From: an uncultured Collinsella sp. | GTDB taxonomy: Bacteria; Actinomycetota; Coriobacteriia; Coriobacteriales; Coriobacteriaceae | Length of the DNA: 10,812 bases | Reading direction: 5' to 3' | Assembly (NCBI GenBank): GCA_900554595.1 | Contig: USHZ01000055.1 | Coordinates: 1-10,812, forward strand | Shown: positions 1 to 6,012 of the stretch, one piece after another | How the letters are laid out: the number at the start of each line of letters is the position of its first letter | Position numbering within the stretch: position 1 is the first letter of the stretch | Notes under the pieces: generated by a model | Databases searched by the model: none | Seen by the model: only the letters and a program-made list of their open reading frames with translations | Told to the model about the DNA's origin: nothing | Made by a program: the position numbers and the translations under genes

Positions 1-17
1 GACGAGCTGCAAGTTCT

Positions 18-94
18 TGGTCGCGGGGGCAGGATTTGAACCTACGACCTCCGGGTTATGAGCCCGGCGAGCTACCAGACTGCTCCACCCCGCA
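18..94 (-). tRNA. initiator tRNA-fMet (CAT anticodon), CCA encoded
   Basis: The minus strand folds into a complete 77-nt cloverleaf with anticodon CAT at 58-60. The anticodon stem carries the three consecutive G:C pairs (GGG...CCC around CTCATAA) that mark bacterial initiators, and A11:U24 is present in the D stem. The T arm has TTCAAAT, and the 3' CCA is encoded at 18-20. The sequence is close to E. coli tRNA-fMet over most of its length. The first base is U and base 72 is G, so the 1-72 position is a U.G wobble rather than the classical C-A mismatch. It delivers formyl-methionine to the ribosome P site. Confidence 0.96.
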
Positions 95-125
95 ATGTCT
101 GGGCGCCTCATGTGCGCAAGAAAGA

Positions 126-154
126 ATATTACGCGGGAGTTCGGTAAACGGCAA
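126..154 (-). promoter_or_regulatory. sigma-70-type promoter of the initiator tRNA gene
   Basis: Read on the minus strand, TTGCCG (149-154) and TAATAT (126-131) are separated by exactly 17 bases. Transcription would begin near base 119, giving a leader of about 25 nt before the mature tRNA 5' end at 94. Both hexamers are close to consensus and the spacing is ideal, so this is the best promoter visible in the window. Confidence 0.8.
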
Positions 155-290
155 GGAAAATCTCGTAGAGCATAATTCCTTCATATTTAAACCCCTCAGC
201 CCATATCACCGTAAACGAATCGCAGCCTAGCGTCGGCGGCGGCACGTATACAATGGTGCGCGTCCTTTTACGCCGACACCGGGAGTAGAC

Positions 291-1064
291 ATGCTGCTCG
301 CTATCGATATGGGAAACACGCAGACGGCCATGGGCCTGTTTGACGGAGACGAGCTGGTGCAGTCGTGGCGTATGCCCACCGACCGCTCCTATACCGCCGA
401 CGAGATCCACGTGCGCCTGATGGGCTTCTTTAAGATGTACGACCTCTCGCTCGGCGCGGTCGACGCGATCGCCTTTGCCGGCGTGGTGCCGCAGCTCTCG
501 CGCGAGTGGCACGCCGTGGCCAACCGCATCGCGGCAGACGCCATCGTCATCGGGCCGCAGACGGCCGCGGTGACCAAGCTGCGCGCGGCACGCCCCCAGG
601 CCGTGGGCGCCGACCGCGTCGCCAACGCCGTTGCGGCCGAGACTTTCTACGGCGCGCCGGCGATCGTGGTGGACTTTGGCACCGCGACCAATATCGACGT
701 CATCGACGAGGACGGCTATTACATTGGCGGAGCGATTGCGCCGGGCATCCGCATTTCGATGGACGCGCTCGCCGCCCGAGCCGCCAAGCTCGCCAGCGTT
801 CCGCTCGAGGCGCCCGAGCACGCCATCGGCCGCGATACCGAGGAGTGCATCAAGGTCGGCGCCGTAACGGGCGCCGCCGCCATGTCCGAGGGCCTGGTCG
901 CGCGCATGAAGCGCGAGCTGGGGCGCGAGGACGCCACCGTTATCGCCACGGGCGGCCTTGCCAGCATCGTCGCCGATTCAACCGACGCCTTCGACATAGT
1001 CGACGGCCAACTCACCATCAAAGGCATCTGCGAAATCTACCGCCGCATGCAGAAACTGGCGTAG
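291..1064 (+). CDS. coaX: type III pantothenate kinase (CoaX)
   Basis: Catalyses ATP-dependent phosphorylation of pantothenate, the first step of coenzyme A synthesis, in the cytosol. At 257 residues it has the usual family length. ASKHA-fold motifs appear in order: DMGNTQT (residues 6-12, phosphate loop), GADR (106-109, with the expected catalytic Asp108), DFGTAT (128-133), GGAIAPGI (146-153) and ATGG (219-222). The residue after DFGTAT is Asn where Thr is common. The ATG follows a short GGGAG (281-285). A TACAAT (249-254) could be a -10 box, but I see no matching -35. The gene stands alone between the divergent tRNA and a convergent gene cluster. CoaX is often next to a biotin ligase gene in other bacteria; here a ligase-like gene faces it tail to tail. 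Confidence 0.95.
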   Translation: MLLAIDMGNTQTAMGLFDGDELVQSWRMPTDRSYTADEIHVRLMGFFKMYDLSLGAVDAIAFAGVVPQLSREWHAVANRIAADAIVIGPQTAAVTKLRAARPQAVGADRVANAVAAETFYGAPAIVVDFGTATNIDVIDEDGYYIGGAIAPGIRISMDALAARAAKLASVPLEAPEHAIGRDTEECIKVGAVTGAAAMSEGLVARMKRELGREDATVIATGGLASIVADSTDAFDIVDGQLTIKGICEIYRRMQKLA

Positions 1065-1065
1065 G

Positions 1066-1107
1066 GCGGGGGCCTAAGTCGAGCATGCCCGATGCCACAG
1101 CCCCCGC
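1066..1107 (+). terminator. GC-rich hairpin just after coaX (weak terminator candidate)
   Basis: GCGGGGGC (1066-1073) and GCCCCCGC (1100-1107) form an 8-bp perfect stem with a 26-nt loop, starting two bases after the coaX stop. No T run follows, so a classical intrinsic terminator is not supported. It could act with Rho or protect the mRNA end. Confidence 0.3.
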
Positions 1108-1121
1108 AAACGTTCGCCAAG

Positions 1122-1164
1122 CCTATTCCTCAAAAACGAAATATTTTCAGTTTTGAGGAATAGG
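1122..1164. repeat. 43-bp palindrome with 14-bp perfect arms between convergent genes
   Basis: CCTATTCCTCAAAA (1122-1135) is repeated exactly as its reverse complement at 1151-1164. The 15-nt centre is AT-rich and contains a small GAAA/TTTC mirror. The element is much richer in A+T than its surroundings and no T tract follows on either strand. It may be a dispersed intergenic palindrome, a protein-binding site or a bidirectional transcription barrier between coaX and the minus-strand cluster. It codes for nothing visible. Confidence 0.7.
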
Positions 1165-1190
1165 GCCGAGATACCGCCCTGCAGTCACGC

Positions 1191-1224
1191 AAAAGCCCTC
1201 CCCGGTGCAGGCCGAGAAGGGCTT
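1191..1224 (-). terminator. intrinsic terminator of the minus-strand cluster
   Basis: On the minus strand a 13-bp stem (bases 1212-1224 with 1193-1205) closes a 6-nt loop and is followed by TTTT (1194-1191). Two pairs are G.U wobbles in the minus-strand RNA but would be A/C mismatches in the plus-strand RNA. The hairpin is therefore strand-specific. It lies 37 nt past the stop of the biotin-ligase-like gene. Confidence 0.8.
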
Positions 1225-1261
1225 CGCTGTCATCGTTATCTTTGAGCGCGGGCGCCTCTCG

Positions 1262-1963
1262 CTACAGCCCGCGAATGCACACGGCCTCGGGCGGAAACTC
1301 CTGCTCGCCGGCATCGGTCTTGATGGTCGCGCGGCCCCAGATGTCCAGACCCGCGAACACACCGACCGCGAGCGGCAGGCCGTTGGGCGACACCGCCGCA
1401 ACTTGGCGGCCCAGCAGCGGCACCATATCGAAATACTCGCCCAGCACGGGAGCCAGCGGACCGGCAGCGCCCTGAGGCGTGTTGGCAACAACCGCCCAGG
1501 CGTCAACGCGAGCGAGCACCGCCGCGGCCAATGCCTCGACCAGCGCTTCGTCGGCCACATCTACACCGAACTCGCTCAGTGCCGAACGCTCAATATCCAC
1601 CGTCACCGCGGCAAACATGCCCGCGGCACCGGCACCGCCGTTGACGGCGACGCGCGCGAGCGACGTCTCAAACGCAGGCGCGCCGCACACGATGTCACTC
1701 GGCCACTGGATGCCCACCTTGCCGGCAAGCCCCAGGCCCGGCGTCGATGCCGTGCCCACAAGCGCGTCCATCATGCCCATCGCGGCCACAAACGGCAGGC
1801 CGTGGAAGGCATGCATGTTCACATCGGGGCGCACGACCAGCGAAAACGTCAGCGATGCATCGCCCGCGCTCCACGCGCACCAGCCCGCGGACATGCCCTC
1901 GCGGCCCGCGTCACGCGCCGCGTCGAGCTCGGTACCGGCGGCAACAGCATTCATCTCGATCAT
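1262..1963 (-). CDS. divergent biotin-protein-ligase-like protein lacking catalytic motifs
   Basis: This 233-residue protein resembles the catalytic and C-terminal domains of biotin-[acetyl-CoA carboxylase] ligase (BirA), without the DNA-binding domain. Support: a helix near 11-27 like the one after the substrate motif, SLTFSLVVRP (37-46) matching the NLYLSL strand, GIQWPSD (84-90) matching KWPND, and a C-terminal domain at about 178-231 (GVFAGLDIWGRATI) like BPL_C. However, the GRGRRG biotin/adenylate loop expected just before the SLTF strand is missing, as if about 20 residues were deleted. The KLAGIL lysine motif after WPSD is also absent. It may be a non-catalytic paralogue or have another role. 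The ATG abuts the TAG of the upstream folate gene, suggesting translational coupling; a second ATG lies three codons in (1954). Confidence 0.7.
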   Translation of the reverse strand: MIEMNAVAAGTELDAARDAGREGMSAGWCAWSAGDASLTFSLVVRPDVNMHAFHGLPFVAAMGMMDALVGTASTPGLGLAGKVGIQWPSDIVCGAPAFETSLARVAVNGGAGAAGMFAAVTVDIERSALSEFGVDVADEALVEALAAAVLARVDAWAVVANTPQGAAGPLAPVLGEYFDMVPLLGRQVAAVSPNGLPLAVGVFAGLDIWGRATIKTDAGEQEFPPEAVCIRGL

Positions 1964-3697
1964 CTACATACGCCCCAATTCGCCCACGATATGGCCCACG
2001 CGGTCCTCGGGCTCCTTGACCTCGACGCCGTTGTAGCGGAAGAACCGCGCCGGGTCGTGCATCAGGTCCTCGAGCGGCACCAACACAAAGTCGCGCTCGC
2101 CGATCAGCGGATGCGGCAGGCGCAGCTTCTTGCCGCCATGGGTCTCGCCGTCCATCCACAGCAGGTCCAGGTCGATGGTGCGCGGGCCGTTTGCCTTGGC
2201 CTTTTTGGAACGGTCGCGGCCCAGCTCGGCCTCAATCTTCATGAGCTCGTCAAGCAGCACCAGCGGAGCCAGCTCGGTCTTAATCTCGATGACGGCGTTG
2301 GCAAACGCGTCCTGGCGCGTCTCGTAGGCCGGCTCGCTCTCGTAGATGCGCGAGCAGTTGGACACGCAGGTGAGCGGGATCTCGGCAATCATGTCGCGCG
2401 CAGCGCGGATGTTGTCGCAGCGATGCCCCAGGTTGGAACCCACGGCCACAAACGCGCGGCGCGGCTGCGGCTTGGCAACGGCCCAGTAACCGTTCAGGAA
2501 CTGCGCAAAGCCCGCAACGTCGTGCACGCGCACGATGTTGGCGCCGGCCTGGATGGCGCCCAGGCACACACCAAACGTGGCGGCATCGCGCGCGGCGGCA
2601 TCGGTCACGCCCGAGACAGCTCCCACAAAACGTTTGCGCGACACGGCGCACATGAGCGGATAGCCCAGCGACGCCATCTTGGCGGTCTCGCGCTGGATGA
2701 CGATGTCTTCGTTGGCCGTCTTGCCAAAGCCCGGGCCGGGATCGATGCAGATACGGTCGCGCGACACGCCGGCATGGATGAGCGTGCGGGCCTGGTCGGA
2801 CAGAAAGCCCATGACGCGGCGCATGATGGGCGCCGAATCGGGCAGGGTAAAGCGGCGGAGCTGAGAGGTAGGCACGTAGGCTTCCTCACGGCGGGCACTG
2901 CGGCGCATCATGGCGGCCAGGTGGTCGCTGGGCTCTGGTGCGGCTTCGGTAGCTGCGGGCACGGTCTCGGGTGCAGCGGCGGCAGGGGCAGCCTGCTCGG
3001 CAGCCGGCGTCTCTGGCTCGTCAACAGGCTCGGGCGCAGGCTCCGATTCGCCAAACGGCAGCGAGGGCTGTACCACACCGCCCGGAAGCTTGGCCTCAAC
3101 CTTGGGCTCGCCCAGCAACTTGCCGCGACGGCGACGGGCCGGCTTCTCGGCCTCGCGCGCGGCCTCGGCAGCCGCTTCGCGTGCCTTCTCGGCAACAAAC
3201 GCCGCAGCCGAGGTATCGAGCTGCACCGTCGCGTGCGTGCGTGCGGATGCGGCGACCTCGCCGGCGTGCATTACGATGACGCCGCAGGTGCTCGTCTTAA
3301 CGAACTCAACCATCTTGGGGTCGGTGAAGCCCGTCACGTCGTTAACAATCGAAGCACCGCAGCGCACCGCCGCCTTGGCAACCGCCACATGACGCGTATC
3401 AATCGAGACGATGGCGCCCTCTTTGGCGAGCGCGCGCACGACGGGCAGCACGCGACGCGCCTCCTCGTCGGGGTTGACCGGGGTAAAGCCGGGGCGCGTG
3501 GACTCGCCGCCCACGTCGATGATATCGGCGCCGGCATCGAGCATCGCCAGGCCGTACTCGATGGCGGCATCCGGGTCGAAGTGCTCACCGCCGTCGCTAA
3601 ACGAATCGGGCGTCACGTTGAGGACGCCCATGATGCGCGGACGGTCAAAGCTGAGCTCGTACTTTCCGCACCGCCATGTCTTGCTGTCGTTCGCCAT
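1964..3697 (-). CDS. folKP: dihydropteroate synthase - HPPK fusion (FolP-FolK)
   Basis: This 577-residue bifunctional folate enzyme makes 6-hydroxymethyl-dihydropterin pyrophosphate (HPPK) and joins it to p-aminobenzoate (DHPS). DHPS occupies residues 1-405: LNVTPDSFSDGG (26-37), DVGGESTRPG (61-70), SIDT (98-101), NDVTG (119-123), DPGPGFGKT (319-327), SRKRF (353-357) and RVHDV (390-394) are all present. HPPK occupies about 415-545: AVGSNLG (418-424), a YESEP motif (452-456), GPRTIDLDLL (504-513) and PHPLIGERDFVLVPL (528-542). Between DHPS strands 5 and 6, about 130 extra Ala/Glu/Pro-rich residues (about 148-285) interrupt the barrel. The start is the ATG six bases after GGAGG (3704-3708). The reading frame stays open further upstream, but that part is antisense-like shadow over the sirtuin. 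DHPS-first order is the reverse of plant and fungal HPPK-DHPS proteins. Confidence 0.93.
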   Translation of the reverse strand: MANDSKTWRCGKYELSFDRPRIMGVLNVTPDSFSDGGEHFDPDAAIEYGLAMLDAGADIIDVGGESTRPGFTPVNPDEEARRVLPVVRALAKEGAIVSIDTRHVAVAKAAVRCGASIVNDVTGFTDPKMVEFVKTSTCGVIVMHAGEVAASARTHATVQLDTSAAAFVAEKAREAAAEAAREAEKPARRRRGKLLGEPKVEAKLPGGVVQPSLPFGESEPAPEPVDEPETPAAEQAAPAAAAPETVPAATEAAPEPSDHLAAMMRRSARREEAYVPTSQLRRFTLPDSAPIMRRVMGFLSDQARTLIHAGVSRDRICIDPGPGFGKTANEDIVIQRETAKMASLGYPLMCAVSRKRFVGAVSGVTDAAARDAATFGVCLGAIQAGANIVRVHDVAGFAQFLNGYWAVAKPQPRRAFVAVGSNLGHRCDNIRAARDMIAEIPLTCVSNCSRIYESEPAYETRQDAFANAVIEIKTELAPLVLLDELMKIEAELGRDRSKKAKANGPRTIDLDLLWMDGETHGGKKLRLPHPLIGERDFVLVPLEDLMHDPARFFRYNGVEVKEPEDRVGHIVGELGRM

Positions 3698-3703
3698 GAA
3701 CAT

Positions 3704-3708
3704 CCTCC
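3704..3708 (-). promoter_or_regulatory. ribosome binding site fixing the folP-folK start
   Basis: GGAGG on the minus strand touches one ATG (3703) directly and lies six bases from the next in-frame ATG (3697). Spacing favours the second, so the protein should begin MANDSK rather than MFMANDSK. Confidence 0.75.
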
Positions 3709-3720
3709 TAAAATGCCCAC

Positions 3721-3746
3721 GCCGCCGAGCTTGGGGGGCTGGCGGC
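3721..3746 (-). other. GC-rich hairpin between sirtuin and folP-folK
   Basis: GCCGCC (minus 3746-3741) pairs with GGCGGC (minus 3726-3721) and the stem extends inward through AGC/GCT with one bulge. It lies about 45 bases past the sirtuin stop and just upstream of the folP-folK ribosome binding site. It is followed on the minus strand by an ATTTTA stretch rather than a clean T run. It could be a weak terminator or an mRNA-processing or leader structure. Function is unproven. Confidence 0.35.
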
Positions 3747-3772
3747 GGGGTCGCTTTGCACTCAGTCTTTCT

Positions 3773-3778
3773 ATTGTA
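3773..3778 (-). promoter_or_regulatory. possible -10 box for folP-folK
   Basis: TACAAT on the minus strand, within GGATACAATAG, lies 75 bases before the folP-folK start in the 95-base gap after the sirtuin gene. The -35 position falls in GC repeats and the sirtuin stop, with no good match. It may be a weak internal promoter, or the gene may be read through from the sirtuin promoter. Confidence 0.28.
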
Positions 3779-3792
3779 TCCGCGCGCGCGGG

Positions 3793-4545
3793 CTAGAACG
3801 CAAACGCGGCCGCGATGTCGCAAGAAATCAGCAGGTCGGCATTTGCATCCTGATCGGTGGGAGCAAGGTTGCATATGGCCAGCGTATCGCCGGTAAAGTA
3901 TCGCGTAAGGCCTGCCGCCGGATACACCACGAGCGAGGTTCCGCCCACGACAAGGGCATCGGCCGCGGCGATGGCGGCGACGGCACCGGTCAACACGTGC
4001 TCGTCGAGCGGCTCTTCGTAGAGCACCACATCGGGCTTGATGCGACCACCGCACGCGGGGCACACGGGCACGCCCGCGGCACCCTCGTGCTCGCGCGCGC
4101 AAATCCATTCGGCGCTGTAGACCGCGCCGCACGTCTGGCAGATATTGCGGTGGACCGAGCCGTGCAGCTCAAACACGCGCTGCGAGCCCGCCAACTGATG
4201 CAAGCCGTCGATATTTTGCGTCACCACGGCATCGAGCTTGCCAGCGCGCGCCAGCTCCGCCAGCTTGGTGTGGCAGCGGTTGGGCTTGGCGTTAAGGGCG
4301 ATCATCTTGGTCCGGTAGAAGTCGAAAAACTCCGCCGGATGCGCCTCGTAAAAGCTGTGCGAAAGCATAGTCTCGGGCGGATAGGAAAACCGCTGGTGAT
4401 ACAGACCGTCCACGCTGCGGAAATCGGGAATGCCGCTTGCCGTGGAAACGCCCGCGCCGCCAAAGAAGACCACGTGGCTATGGGTTTCGAACAGCTCCGC
4501 CAGCGCGGCGGAGGCCTGTTTGGGGTCCGATATTGCCTGCGTCAT
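3793..4545 (-). CDS. cobB: Sir2-family NAD-dependent protein deacylase
   Basis: Sirtuin that removes acyl groups from lysines using NAD+, releasing nicotinamide and O-acyl-ADP-ribose; cytosolic. At 250 residues it is typical of bacterial sirtuins. The NAD-binding motif GAGVSTASGIPDFR lies near residues 31-44. TQNIDGLHQLAG and the catalytic HGS (ELHGSVH) follow, then a zinc site with CQTC and CPAC pairs, and GGTSLVVYPAAGL near the C terminus. The pattern resembles Thermotoga Sir2 (class U) more than the desuccinylase class, but this is read by eye. The start is the ATG six bases after GGAGG (4552-4556); sixteen more in-frame codons upstream lack support. It is divergent from the exonuclease gene across a 113-base gap where I find no convincing promoter for either strand, and it precedes folP-folK on the same strand. 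Confidence 0.94.
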   Translation of the reverse strand: MTQAISDPKQASAALAELFETHSHVVFFGGAGVSTASGIPDFRSVDGLYHQRFSYPPETMLSHSFYEAHPAEFFDFYRTKMIALNAKPNRCHTKLAELARAGKLDAVVTQNIDGLHQLAGSQRVFELHGSVHRNICQTCGAVYSAEWICAREHEGAAGVPVCPACGGRIKPDVVLYEEPLDEHVLTGAVAAIAAADALVVGGTSLVVYPAAGLTRYFTGDTLAICNLAPTDQDANADLLISCDIAAAFAF

Positions 4546-4658
4546 ATATGTCCTCCGTCCGTATCTCCGGGACGGCGGCGTTCGCACTATCACTCGCGGA
4601 CTCCGCCCCGCCCCTGTTGCGCTAATCTTAAGCCTGCCAACCCCGTCGAAAGGACACC

Positions 4659-5477
4659 ATGCCTCAGACTTACACTTTCGCCTCGTGGAACGTCAACGGC
4701 CTGCGCGCCGTGCTCAAAAAAGACCCGAGCTTTATTCAGATCGCGCAGGACCTCGACGTCGACATCCTGGCGCTGCAGGAGACCAAGCTGCAAGAGGGCC
4801 AGGTCGATATCGACTTGCCCGGCTATCACCAAACCTGGAGCTACGCCGAACGCAAGGGTTACTCGGGCACTGCAGTCTTTAGCCGCCAGGAACCGCTGCG
4901 CGTACTGCGCGCCGACGCACTGCTACCCTACGCCGGCGAGGGCGGGGCTGCCGAGCTCGTCGCCCAAGCCGCAACCGAGGGCCGCGTCTGTGCGCTCGAG
5001 TTCGACAAGTTCTGGTTCGTGGACGTCTATACGCCCAACGCCCAAAACGAGCTCGCGCGCATCGATGTACGCATGGCCTGGGACGATGCCTACCGCGGCT
5101 TTTTGGCAGGCCTCGAGCGCGAGACCGGAAAGCCCGTGGTGACCTGCGGCGACTTTAACGTGGCACACGAGGAGATCGACCTTAAGAACCCCAAGTCCAA
5201 CCGCGGCAACGCAGGCTTTTCGGACGAGGAGCGCGGCAAGTTTACCGAGCTGCTCGACGCCGGTTTTACCGACACCTGGCGCGCGGCCAATCCGGACGTC
5301 GAGGGCGTCTACAGCTGGTGGAGCTACCGCTTTAATGCCCGCAAGAACAACGCAGGCTGGCGCATCGACTACTTCCTGGTAAGCGACGCAATCGCCGGCA
5401 ACGTACGCGACACCGGCATCCGCGGCGACATCTTCGGCAGCGACCACTGCCCCGTCACCCTCACCCTAGAGCTCTAG
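4659..5477 (+). CDS. xth: exodeoxyribonuclease III / AP endonuclease
   Basis: Class II AP endonuclease of the ExoIII family that cleaves DNA at abasic sites and has 3'-5' exonuclease and 3'-phosphatase activity in base excision repair. At 272 residues it is standard length. Motifs: SWNVNGLRA (9-17, Asn11), LQETK (39-43, metal-binding Glu41), YSGTAVFS (68-75), VYTPNAQ (123-129, Tyr124), CGDFNVAH (163-170, Asp165 and Asn167), SWWSYRFNARKNNAGWRIDYFL (from 219) and GSDHCPV (260-266, catalytic Asp262-His263). All catalytic residues are intact. The start ATG follows AAAGGA (4649-4654) by four bases. The gene is followed by a 535-base repeat-filled gap, where the hairpin at 5618-5648 is the first good plus-strand terminator. 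Confidence 0.96.
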   Translation: MPQTYTFASWNVNGLRAVLKKDPSFIQIAQDLDVDILALQETKLQEGQVDIDLPGYHQTWSYAERKGYSGTAVFSRQEPLRVLRADALLPYAGEGGAAELVAQAATEGRVCALEFDKFWFVDVYTPNAQNELARIDVRMAWDDAYRGFLAGLERETGKPVVTCGDFNVAHEEIDLKNPKSNRGNAGFSDEERGKFTELLDAGFTDTWRAANPDVEGVYSWWSYRFNARKNNAGWRIDYFLVSDAIAGNVRDTGIRGDIFGSDHCPVTLTLEL

Positions 5478-5485
5478 CCCCAACT

Positions 5486-5515
5486 AATCCCCTGGGGACG
5501 GAGGAAAAGGGATCA
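5486..5515 (+). repeat. REP-like motif copy 1 (CCCTGGGGACG...GGATCA)
   Basis: The segment AATCCCCTGGGGACG followed by GAGGAAAAGGGATCA recurs at 5726-5765, where a 10-base insertion splits the two halves. CCCCTGGGG is itself palindromic. It begins nine bases after the xth stop. Short dispersed motifs of this type sometimes occur near REP-associated tyrosine transposases, but no transposase is present here. Dispersal is an inference. Confidence 0.6.
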
Positions 5516-5551
5516 TTTTTCACCTCGCGAGGGTATCCACGCGGCCCGCTT

Positions 5552-5711
5552 GCCACGAAACTGGCCCATCTACTACGTTTAAGCCACTACCCTCAACCAC
5601 AGCGAACAACGCAAAAAGAAAATCGCAGGTAGAAAGCCTGCGGTTTTTCATAAAACGCGGTTGTGCTTGGGGGTGTTGGGCTAAACGTAGTAGATGGGCC
5701 AGTTTCGTGGC
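5552..5711. repeat. fold-back element A, 160 bp with 30-bp perfect inverted termini
   Basis: Bases 5552-5581 are the exact reverse complement of 5682-5711 (outer GCCACGAAACTGGCCC). After a one-base bulge, GCC/GGC continues the stem, and further imperfect complementarity leads to a central hairpin at 5618-5648. The whole segment is thus one nested palindrome. The left inner half (from CCCTCAACCACA to CGCAGGTAGA) aligns with the same part of element B. No plausible coding sequence lies inside. It may be a non-autonomous mobile element (MITE-like) or a structured RNA/DNA element. Confidence 0.85.
5618..5648. terminator. bidirectional intrinsic terminator in element A
   Basis: CGCAGG (5624-5629) and CCTGCG (5637-5642) form the core, extended by A/T pairs and closing on a 7-nt loop. 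The plus strand continues with TTTTT (5644-5648), and the minus strand with a T-rich run (5622-5613). It can stop both xth (plus) and the ECF operon (minus), which converge here. Confidence 0.7.
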
Positions 5712-5725
5712 GAGCGCCGTCAACC

Positions 5726-5765
5726 GATTCCCTGGGGACGTCTCGGGACGGAAGAAAACGGATCA
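5726..5765 (+). repeat. REP-like motif copy 2
   Basis: CCCTGGGGACG (5730-5740) matches copy 1 exactly. After an extra TCTCGGGACG (5741-5750), GAAGAAAACGGATCA (5751-5765) matches the second half of copy 1 with two changes. CTGAGGG follows downstream, compared with CGAGGG after copy 1. It lies 15 bases beyond element A and 48 bases before element B, in the same orientation as copy 1, so motif plus fold-back element occurs twice in tandem. Confidence 0.55.
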
Positions 5766-5812
5766 ATTGACTCTCTGAGGGCCATGATGCCCGTCATATC
5801 AACCGGCCATTC

Positions 5813-5966
5813 CAAAACTATGCCGGTTTACGGGACTGAATCGCAGATCCCTAACCACACACAATTCGAGCGAAATAAAACCGCAGGTAGACGGCTCGTC
5901 TATTTTCGAAAAATGCCGGTATGATCGGCCTGCGCCAATCTAGCCCCGTAAACCGGCATAGTTTTG
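5813..5966. repeat. fold-back element B, 154 bp with 22-bp perfect inverted termini
   Basis: Bases 5813-5834 are the exact reverse complement of 5945-5966 (arm contains ACTATGCCGGTTTACGGG). The arm sequence differs from that of element A. The interior is homologous: CCCTAACCACACACA and AAAACCGCAGGTAGA correspond to CCCTCAACCACAG and AAAATCGCAGGTAGA in A. The CGCAGG (5882-5887) can still pair with CCTGCG (5929-5934), but 41 bases now separate them rather than 7. No gene is visible in it. Confidence 0.83.
5888..5906 (+). terminator. small hairpin with T run inside element B
   Basis: TAGACG (5888-5893) and CGTCTA (5897-5902) form a 6-bp stem with a 3-nt loop, followed directly by TTTT on the plus strand. 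It is weaker than the hairpin of element A and lies between convergent genes. Confidence 0.45.
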
Positions 5967-6012
5967 ATATGACACCAAGACAGTATTGGTTCTTGCCTCG
6001 GCGCAACCGCCA

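Noticed and set aside
3781..3790. CGCGCGCGCG run as a possible Z-DNA or regulatory site
   Set aside because: It is only ten bases in a GC-rich genome, at the sirtuin stop. Chance is a sufficient explanation.
1205..3796. An 863-codon open frame on the plus strand opposite the folate and biotin-ligase-like genes
   Set aside because: It is an antisense shadow: Arg/His/Gly-rich with no family motifs or ribosome binding site, fully covered by strongly recognised minus-strand genes. High G+C keeps such frames open.
3698..4132. N-terminal extension of the folP-folK frame into the sirtuin gene
   Set aside because: The extra residues are Arg-rich shadow of the sirtuin frame. A GGAGG site and the DHPS N terminus fix the start at 3697.
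3997..5142. 381-codon plus-strand frame spanning the sirtuin and the start of xth
   Set aside because: It crosses two recognised genes in the wrong frame, and its composition is typical of a shadow.
5478..6012. CRISPR array or attachment site
   Set aside because: There are only two non-identical units, with no regular short repeats or spacers and no integrase or cas gene.
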